Shown: positions 58,337-64,000 of the stretch, piece after piece | Position numbering within the stretch: position 1 is the stretch's first letter | How the letters are laid out: each line of letters opens with the position of its first letter | Source: CBDDEC01 sp965226785 | GTDB lineage: Bacteria > Chloroflexota > Dehalococcoidia > UBA2979 | DNA: 64,000 bases | Direction: 5' to 3' | NCBI GenBank assembly: GCA_965226785.1 | Contig: CBDDEC010000002.1 | Location: 744,001-808,000, forward strand | Position numbers and translations under genes: made by a program | Notes under the pieces: model-generated | What the model was told of the DNA's origin: nothing | Database searches by the model: none | Seen by the model: the letters and a program-made list of their open reading frames with translations, nothing else

Positions 58337-59551
58337 ATGACCAACGCAGCCGGCGGACCCTTCGATGGCGTGAAAGTGCTCGAACTGGGGCAGTACGTGT
58401 CGATCCCCTACTGCGCCGAGCTGCTCGCACACGGCGGCGCAGACGTCATCAAAGTCGAGCCGACCCGAGGCGACGAGACCCGTCACAACACGCCCATCGT
58501 TCCCGGCGAGGGCCGCCAGTACATCATCAAGGCGCGCGGCAAGCGCGGGATCCCGCTCGACCTGCGCCGGCCGGAGGGCGTCGCCGCCGCGCGGAGGCTC
58601 GCGCTGCGATCGGACGTCGTGCTCTCCAACATGCGACCGGGCGGACTCGAACGGCTGGGCCTCGACTACGCCTCGATCAGCGCCGAACACCCCGCGGTCA
58701 TCTACGGCGAAATCAGCGGCTTCGGCGACAGCCCCGACCGCGGCGACCGAGCAAGCATCGACATCGTCGCGCAGGCAGCCTCGGGCCTGCTCCTCGCCAC
58801 GCGCGGCCTCGAGGGCTCGCGCGCCGTCTCCACCGGCGCGTTCCTGACCGACTACATGTCCGGCACGATGCTCGCCTTTGGCGTCTCGGCCGCCCTGCGC
58901 ACGCGGGACGCGACAGGCCGCGGGCAGCGTGTCGAAACCACCCTGATCCAGGCCGGACTGACGTTGCTCCACGCCTCAGCCAACCTGTTCGATGCGGTGG
59001 ACGTCCCGAAACGGGAGATCGCAAGCGCGCTCGCCGAGGGAGCGGTCACGCGCGAGCAGGCGATCGAGGCTCGCGATAGTCTCCAGCCGAGCCCGTTCTT
59101 CTACCAGACCTACCAGACGCTCGACTCCGACATCGCCGTCGGCGCGCCGGGCCACCTCGGCGGGCGATTCCTCGAGATCCTCGGCCTGGAGGATCCGCGC
59201 CGCTCCGCTGAGTGGCTCGAGGCGGACGACGCGCGTCCGCTGGTGCAGGCGCTCACGGACGAGGTCCGCCTGGCGGTGCGTACCCGCGCCAGTGGCGAGC
59301 TGCTCGCTGAACTCCACGCGGCCGGCATTCCGGCCGAGGTGATCGCAATGCTCGACGAGGTGATGACGTCCGACGAGGCCATCGAGGCCGGCTGGACCTA
59401 CCACGCCGACCACCCGGCCGTCGGCCCGATGACGATGCCCACCGCGCGGCCCCGCGCCGCGTACACTCCCCGTGCGGCCACGGGAACGATACCACCCAAC
59501 GCCGAGGCAAGGGGAGCTCGGGCGGTCAGCGGCGCCGAGTGCAGCAGATGA
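58337..59551 (+). CDS. Class III (CaiB/BaiF) CoA-transferase with abnormal C-terminus
   Basis: 404 residues from ATG 58337, with GGGAGG eleven bases upstream. Seen: H-G-G-A-D-V-I-K-V-E-P, K-A-R-G-K-R-G and the catalytic Asp172 in F-L-T-D-Y-M-S-G. After about residue 370 the expected L-G-E-H-T-x-x-V-L helix is missing and the ending is A-T-G-T-I-P-P-N-A-E-A-R-G-A-R-A. In the next frame the region is open and joined to the following transferase, suggesting a small frameshift or that a fused gene was split. Tandem paralogue of the next gene; the two share a DNA stretch around their K-A-R-G-K-R-G codons. TACCAT about 27 bases upstream may be an internal promoter. Confidence 0.9.
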   Translation: MTNAAGGPFDGVKVLELGQYVSIPYCAELLAHGGADVIKVEPTRGDETRHNTPIVPGEGRQYIIKARGKRGIPLDLRRPEGVAAARRLALRSDVVLSNMRPGGLERLGLDYASISAEHPAVIYGEISGFGDSPDRGDRASIDIVAQAASGLLLATRGLEGSRAVSTGAFLTDYMSGTMLAFGVSAALRTRDATGRGQRVETTLIQAGLTLLHASANLFDAVDVPKREIASALAEGAVTREQAIEARDSLQPSPFFYQTYQTLDSDIAVGAPGHLGGRFLEILGLEDPRRSAEWLEADDARPLVQALTDEVRLAVRTRASGELLAELHAAGIPAEVIAMLDEVMTSDEAIEAGWTYHADHPAVGPMTMPTARPRAAYTPRAATGTIPPNAEARGARAVSGAECSR

Positions 59552-59558
59552 GGGCGGC

Positions 59559-60824
59559 ATGAGCGCGAACGCTCCCGGGATCTTCGAAGGCGTGCGCATC
59601 CTCGAGTTTGGTCGCGCCGTGGCCGGCCCCTACGCGGCTGAGCTGTTTGCCCACGGGGGCGCCGACGTCGTCAAGATCGAGCCGATCGAAGGCGATTTCA
59701 CGCGCTCGAACAGCACCATCATCCCGGGCGAGGGACGACATTACATCATCAAGGCGCGCGGCAAGCGCGGCGTGCCGATCAACCTTCGGCATCCGCAGGG
59801 GGAGGCCATTGCGCGCCGTCTGGCGCTGCGCAGCGACGTGCTGGTCTCGAACATGCGCCCGGGTGCGCTCGGCCGCCACGGCCTCGACTACGAGTCGCTC
59901 AGCGCCGAAGAACCACGCATCATCGTGGCCGAGATCAGCGCGTTCGGCAATCGCGGACCGTACGGTGGGCTCGGCGGAGCCGACTTCCAGGCCTCGGCGG
60001 CGTCGGGCCTGATGATGTCGACTGCCAACTTCGACGAGGAGGTGCCGCGGTTCGCTGACGCGTTCCTCGCCGACACCATGGCCGGCAGCCTGCTCGCCTT
60101 CGCCATCGCTTCCGCGCTCTACAGCCGTGAGCGGACCGGTCGCGGGCAGCACGTGACCACCTCGCTCTACCAGGCAGGCCTGGCGCTCCAGCACGCGACG
60201 GCCAACCTCTTCGACGCGGTCGATCTGTGGAAGCGCGACTTCGCTGACTGGATCCAGCGCGAACGGCCCCATCCGCGCGAGGCTTCGGAGCGACGACGTG
60301 CCCAGACCGCTGTGCTGATCGGCGGGCTCTATCCGACGGCCGACGGGCGTTGGATCACGCTCGGCTCGAACCAGGTCGCACTGACGAGACTCCTCGACGC
60401 GCTCAACCTTGACGACGACAGCGTGTCCGACCCCGATTGGGAGATGCCCGACGATCCCAGCGAGCATTTCACCGACCTGCGCAGCCGCATCGCGGCGGTC
60501 GTCAAGACGCGCAACGGCGAGGAGCTCCGCGTGCTGCTCCAGGACCGCGGCGTGGCGTGCTCGCTGCTCGAGACCCTCGAGGAAGCGATCCTCAGCGAGC
60601 ACGCTCATGCCAACGGCTTCGTCTACGAGGCGGACCACCCCGTGGTCGGTCCGATGATCATGCCCGGGGCGCCGGTGAGCTTCAGTCGGGGCCGCTACGA
60701 GCCAGGCGACCGCACACCCGCCTACGGTGAGCATGTGCGCGAAGTGCTGGGCGAGCTCGACTTCAGCAATGAAGAGATCGACCAGTTGATCGCCGATCAA
60801 GCAGTCGGCGAACGACTCCCGTAG
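59559..60824 (+). CDS. Class III (CaiB/BaiF) CoA-transferase
   Basis: 421 residues from ATG 59559, beginning M-S-A-N-A-P, 7 bases after the previous stop. Seen: H-G-G-A-D-V-V-K-I-E-P, K-A-R-G-K-R-G, the catalytic Asp172 in F-L-A-D-T-M-A-G, G-R-G-Q-H-V-T and a normal ending Y-G-E-H-V-R-E-V-L. It is the closest paralogue of the preceding gene. The frame stays open 87 bases further upstream across the end of that gene, consistent with a split two-domain ancestor. Substrate unknown; it is probably co-translated with the neighbours, under the LacI-type regulator at 61961. Confidence 0.92.
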   Translation: MSANAPGIFEGVRILEFGRAVAGPYAAELFAHGGADVVKIEPIEGDFTRSNSTIIPGEGRHYIIKARGKRGVPINLRHPQGEAIARRLALRSDVLVSNMRPGALGRHGLDYESLSAEEPRIIVAEISAFGNRGPYGGLGGADFQASAASGLMMSTANFDEEVPRFADAFLADTMAGSLLAFAIASALYSRERTGRGQHVTTSLYQAGLALQHATANLFDAVDLWKRDFADWIQRERPHPREASERRRAQTAVLIGGLYPTADGRWITLGSNQVALTRLLDALNLDDDSVSDPDWEMPDDPSEHFTDLRSRIAAVVKTRNGEELRVLLQDRGVACSLLETLEEAILSEHAHANGFVYEADHPVVGPMIMPGAPVSFSRGRYEPGDRTPAYGEHVREVLGELDFSNEEIDQLIADQAVGERLP

Positions 60825-60851
60825 GGTCGACGAGTCACCAGGAGGTTCCGC

Positions 60852-61937
60852 ATGCCAGCGACCGCGCTGCACACCGAGATCTGCGACCGCTTCGGCGTCG
60901 ACTACCCCATCTTTGCCTTCAGTCACTCCGCTGATGTCGTTGCGGCCGTATGCCGCGCCGGTGGCATCGGCGTCTATGGCGCCACACGCAACACGCCCGA
61001 GGAGATCGAGGCGACGCTGACGCAGATCTCCTCGGCGGTCGAGGGGCGGCCGTTTGGGGTCGACCTCGTCATCCCGGCCGGGATGCCCGAGCGCAACAAC
61101 CGCGAGGAAATCGAACGCCTGCTGCCGGACGAGCATCGCGCCTTCGTCGAGGGTCTCTGGGACAAGTACGACGTACCGCGCGACGGACTGCCGGGGGGGC
61201 GCTCACGCTTCGTGCGGTCCGAGGAGTCGGCCCGACGTCAGGTCGAGGTCGTGCTCGAGTCCGACGTTTCGATCTTCGCCCTGGGCGTGGGTAGTCCGAT
61301 GGACGTGATCACAGCAGCGAAGGAGCGCGGCAAGACGCTCGTCTCGCTCGTCGGGCAGCCCCGCCACGCCGAGCGAGCGCTCGCGGCGGGCACGGACATC
61401 CTCGTCGCGCAGGGCCACGACGCCGGTGCGCACACCGGCCCTATCGGCACGTTCTCGTTGGTCCCGCAGATCGCGGCGATGGCGGATGTACCGGTGCTCG
61501 CTGCCGGCGGCGTCGCCACCGGTCGTCACATCGCCGCCGCGCTCGCCCTCGGCGCGGTCGGGGTATGGATCGGGACGGCCTGGCTACTGACCGAGGAGGC
61601 GCATCTTGAAGAGCAGGCGCAGCGACAGCTCGAAGGGGCGCGCTCGGCCGACACGGTGATCACGCGCAGCGACTCTGGCAAGACGCTGCGCGTCGTGCGC
61701 AGCGCCTGGACCGACGAGTGGGAGGACGAGGACGCCCCGGTGCCGCTCCAGATGCCGCTCCAGGACATCCTCGTCGGGGACATCCTGGGCTCGATCCAGC
61801 GCAACGAGGTGGAGGAGCTGGTGCACCATCCGGCTGGACAGGGCATCGCCTGGTTCAACCAGTTGAGCACCGTCGACGGGGTGATGTCGGGCCTGGTCGA
61901 CGAGGCTTCTGAAGTCCTCGAGGGGTTGCCGGGCTAG
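60852..61937 (+). CDS. Nitronate monooxygenase-family protein (2-nitropropane dioxygenase-type, FMN)
   Basis: 361 residues. FMN-binding TIM barrel: P-I-F-A-F-S-H near the start, A-G-G-I-G-V-Y-G-A (about 36-44), A-Q-G-H-D-A-G-A-H-T-G (about 196-206, with the His used in class I nitronate monooxygenases), and A-A-G-G-V-A-T-G-R-H-I-A-A-A-L (about 221-235) that holds the FMN phosphate. It oxidises alkyl nitronates in characterised members, though many relatives act on other substrates or as enoyl reductases. ATG at 60852 has AGGAGG. It is the last gene of the rightward operon; gap to previous gene 27 bases. Confidence 0.88.
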   Translation: MPATALHTEICDRFGVDYPIFAFSHSADVVAAVCRAGGIGVYGATRNTPEEIEATLTQISSAVEGRPFGVDLVIPAGMPERNNREEIERLLPDEHRAFVEGLWDKYDVPRDGLPGGRSRFVRSEESARRQVEVVLESDVSIFALGVGSPMDVITAAKERGKTLVSLVGQPRHAERALAAGTDILVAQGHDAGAHTGPIGTFSLVPQIAAMADVPVLAAGGVATGRHIAAALALGAVGVWIGTAWLLTEEAHLEEQAQRQLEGARSADTVITRSDSGKTLRVVRSAWTDEWEDEDAPVPLQMPLQDILVGDILGSIQRNEVEELVHHPAGQGIAWFNQLSTVDGVMSGLVDEASEVLEGLPG

Positions 61938-61960
61938 GCGTCGAACTCAGCGAAGGGCGG

Positions 61961-62955
61961 TCAGTCCCGGACGCGAGCAGGCCCCACCGTGTCACCGGGC
62001 ACGTACTTCGAGGTGCGGATCAATGTCCGCGGCGCCGTCTCGTCGCCTTCGATATGCCGGACCAGCAGCTCGACCGCGGCCCGTGCGTCCTCGAGCGGGG
62101 TGCTGAGGACGACGCTGAACGCCGGGCGGGCGATCGGGCGCGAATGCCATACGCCGAAGCCGATGATCGAGATGTCGCCGGGGATGTCGAAGCCACGCGC
62201 CTCGAGCTGGTCGGCCGCGGCTTCGGCGTTGGTCACCCAGTGCACGAAGATCGCGGTCGGCGGCTGGTCGAGCGCCATCAGCGCGTCGACGGCCGCGCGT
62301 GCGGCCTCGGGCGTGTCGCTGACGCGCTCAAGGTCTTCGTCCTGCGATAGGCCCGCGCCTGAGAGCGCCTCGCGGAGCAGGTCGAAACGGTGCGATCGCG
62401 TCGAGGGCGTGATCATCCCGATGCGCTGGTGCCCGTGGTTGCGGAGGTCGGCAAACGCCTCGTCGAACGCCTGCTGCTCGTCAACGACGAGCGACGGGGC
62501 AACCGGGTGTGGGCGCGAGCGTTGAAGCAGGATCGTCGGGACACCCGCCTCCTGTGCGGGGCGCAGGATCTTCTCGGTGGCGCCGAACTGGTAGCACAGC
62601 AGCCCGTCGACCTGTCGCGCGATCAACTCGTCGATGTAGGCGCTCCACAGCTCCGGATCGTCGTGCGCATCGCTGATGGTGAGCAGGTAGCCACGCTCGT
62701 GGGCCGCGGCGGCAGCGCCCTGGATGATGTCTGGCATGACGGGCAGGGCTAGGGTCGGCAGCACGAGACCCAGCACATGCGTACGCGCCGTGCGCAGACT
62801 GCGGGCCTGTTGGTTGGGGCGGTAGCGAAGCTCCTCAACAGCCGCAAGGACTTGCGCGCGGATCGTGGGCGCACCCCTGGCTGGTCGTTGATGACGCGGG
62901 ATACCGCGCTCTTGGAGACGCCCGCGTGCGCAGCTACGTCGTTGATCGTGGGCAC
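61961..62955 (-). CDS. LacI-family transcriptional regulator (frameshifted after the HTH)
   Basis: Starts at GTG 62955 with a GGAGGT site. The helix-turn-helix V-P-T-I-N-D-V-A-A-H-A-G-V-S-K-S-A-V-S (1-19) and N-D-Q-P-G-V-R-P are in one frame. A C is missing in a CCC run at 62867-62869 (plus strand GGG), after which the family sequence R-A-Q-V-L-A-A-V-E-E-L-R-Y-R-P-N-Q-Q-A-R continues in the next frame, giving a normal 331-residue repressor with effector domain. Without that base it would stop shortly after. It probably controls the convergent CoA-transferase and nitronate-monooxygenase operon, or the LLM gene upstream. Effector unknown. Confidence 0.82.
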
Positions 62956-62988
62956 AGGGACCTCCGCAGCCGCCGCCGGTTTGTGAAC

Positions 62989-63016
62989 AGAGTAACGCAC
63001 GGCCTCGATCTGTCAG
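62989..63016 (-). promoter_or_regulatory. Possible promoter of the LacI-family gene
   Basis: On the minus strand CTGACA (63011-63016) and TACTCT (62989-62994) are separated by 16 bases, a fair -35/-10 pair about 34 bases upstream of the GTG. A repeated GTTAC/GTTCAC pair overlaps the -10, which might be an operator. The remaining gap up to 63173 shows nothing else. Confidence 0.35.
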
Positions 63017-63173
63017 TCGATGGCTCTCGGCGCGTGGCCGCCGGTCATCTCCGGCCTCGCCGCAGATGACGACTGCCGCTTGGTCGGGGGCAAGCTCGCG
63101 CTGAATGGCCCGCGAGAGCCCCCGCTTCTGAAGATCGGGCGCTTGACCAAGGAGCGTGACCGGGCCGACGCAA

Positions 63174-64000
63174 TCAATCCTCTTCTGGCGTACCCCCGAC
63201 TCCAGGGGTCAGGCGCCGGCCGCTGCGGAGGATGGGCCGGCCCGCTGCCTCATCCTCGGCTACCGCGGCGAGCGCGCGTTCATTCTCGCGGATTTTGCTC
63301 GCGATCGCCTCGCCGGCACGCACCCAGGTCTCGCGATTCTCGATGACGAACTGGTTCGATTCGCGGTAGCCGTCAAGCATCCCGTTGACCTGTGGAATGA
63401 CGTATCGGGCGACGAGGTCCCAGCTCCGAAGCGTGTCTTCCCGACTCGCCCAGTCGTGGACGAAGCCGATCACACACCCGAAGCCCCCGGTGATCTGCTC
63501 CATCTCATGGATCCGGGCCACGAGGTCATCGGGGGTGCCGATTACCGCCGTGCTCTCATCTGAGAACGCCACCGCATCTACGGCCTCGTCCGGCGTCGAG
63601 TAGATCGCTCCCTCGCCGGCGGCGAGCGTGCCGACCGTGTACTCGTTGTTGTGCCGCAGGAGCCCCTCGCGTGCCTGCGCACGCGCCTCTTCCCGTGTCT
63701 CCGCGATATGCCAGTTGAGGACGATCCGCCAGTTCTTCCGGTCCACCTTCGTGCCATGCTTTGCGGCCGACTCCTCAGCGAAACTCCACTGCGTCGGCAG
63801 AGCCCGGATCCCGTCGCGCGACATCGAGCCGATTGAGAGCACACCGGCCTGGTGCTTGCCCGCCAGCGTCATGCCTGACGGGCTGACGATCGAGGCGACC
63901 GCGAACTCCATATCCTGTTGCAGAGGCTTGAGCTGCAGCTTGGCGTCGCGCAGCGTGAACCACTCCGATTCGTATGTGAACCGCTCGTCCTCCTCGAAGA
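63174..64000 (-). CDS. LLM-class flavin-dependent monooxygenase, C-terminal fragment cut by window edge
   Basis: The minus-strand frame is open to the right edge, so the N-terminus lies beyond base 64000. The visible about 275 residues contain A-S-I-V-S-P-S-G-M-T-L-A-G-K-H-Q-A-G-V-L-S-I-G (as in the LLM at 41374), W-R-I-V-L-N-W-H-I-A, and F-G-C-V-I-G-F-V-H-D-W-A. Upstream codons in the last 90 bases read R-F-T-Y-E-S-E-W-F-T-L-R-D-A-K, the family pattern just before the P-S-G segment. The M at 63911 is therefore internal, not a start. It lies upstream of the LacI gene on the same strand. Substrate unknown. Confidence 0.88.
   Translation of the reverse strand, partial: FEEDERFTYESEWFTLRDAKLQLKPLQQDMEFAVASIVSPSGMTLAGKHQAGVLSIGSMSRDGIRALPTQWSFAEESAAKHGTKVDRKNWRIVLNWHIAETREEARAQAREGLLRHNNEYTVGTLAAGEGAIYSTPDEAVDAVAFSDESTAVIGTPDDLVARIHEMEQITGGFGCVIGFVHDWASREDTLRSWDLVARYVIPQVNGMLDGYRESNQFVIENRETWVRAGEAIASKIRENERALAAVAEDEAAGRPILRSGRRLTPGVGGTPEED

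Noticed and set aside
59526..61136. 536-codon open frame on the minus strand
   Set aside because: Shadow of the CoA-transferase and nitronate monooxygenase genes; no homology signal.
4181..62955. Programmed ribosomal frameshifting as cause of the four broken frames
   Set aside because: No slippery heptamer with downstream pseudoknot is apparent, and the sites differ in context (GC repeat, single-base loss or gain, C run); sequencing or consensus error, or decay, is simpler.
1..64000. CRISPR array, tRNA or rRNA genes, transposons or integration sites
   Set aside because: No regularly spaced repeats, tRNA cloverleaf, rRNA-like stretch, transposase frame or flanking direct repeat was found by reading through the window.

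Overview
The window is GC-rich, densely coded bacterial chromosome, with about 60 genes, almost no gap above 200 bases, and many 4-base start/stop overlaps. I see no rRNA, tRNA, CRISPR array, transposase, integrase or attachment site. The content (six luciferase-like flavin/F420 monooxygenases, a PPOX-type and a Ddn-type F420 protein, eight class III CoA-transferase domains, an enolase-superfamily enzyme) resembles Chloroflexota of the SAR202/Dehalococcoidia type, with F420-using Actinobacteria as the alternative. This taxonomic reading is inference, because no phylogenetic marker gene is present.

Layout. 1-5036: catabolic operon (CoA-transferase, acyl-CoA dehydrogenase, CoA-transferase, NAD-epimerase, amidohydrolase). 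5037-6554: nhaA antiporter behind a leader with two mutually exclusive hairpins. 6555-10423: enoyl-CoA hydratase, then a tungstate ABC transporter (tupCBA on the minus strand) divergent from a ModE-like regulator. 10518-17752: PilZ protein, TauE/SafE exporter, MFS pump, amidase, MocR regulator, SDR. 17921-24833: VOC protein facing a leftward operon of SDR, two LLM oxidoreductases, a fused double CoA-transferase and a PanE-like reductase. 24990-31221: acyl-CoA carboxylase beta subunit, small membrane protein, and a leftward operon (YjbR, DinB-like, enolase family, LLM, nucleoside hydrolase). 31343-39707: PEP-utilising dikinase-like protein, MFS, quinone oxidoreductase, 5'-3' exonuclease, ADP-ribosylglycohydrolase, PPOX protein, a solitary PEP/pyruvate-binding domain. 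39846-54917: DHA2 pump, LLM, M20 hydrolase, a Rieske-ThDP fusion, GNAT, small Cys/His protein, copper amine oxidase, FAH-like hydratase, another LLM, Ddn-like protein, GH88/105-like protein, TPR protein. 55046-61937: rightward operon of enoyl-CoA hydratase, double CoA-transferase, two tandem CoA-transferases and nitronate monooxygenase, followed by a convergent LacI regulator. 63174-64000: sixth LLM enzyme, cut by the edge.

Taken together the genes describe an aerobic scavenger: flavin/F420 oxidoreductases, a Rieske fusion and an amine oxidase attack diverse organics, CoA-transferases activate the acids, and acyl-CoA dehydrogenase, hydratases and a carboxylase carry them into central metabolism, with several pumps protecting the cell.

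Four conserved genes (amidohydrolase, carboxyltransferase, PEP-utilising enzyme, LacI) are each interrupted by one small indel with intact family sequence on both sides. Consensus error is the simplest explanation, real decay the alternative. Seven genes have a TANNNT box ending 6-7 bases before the start codon, which suggests leaderless transcription.
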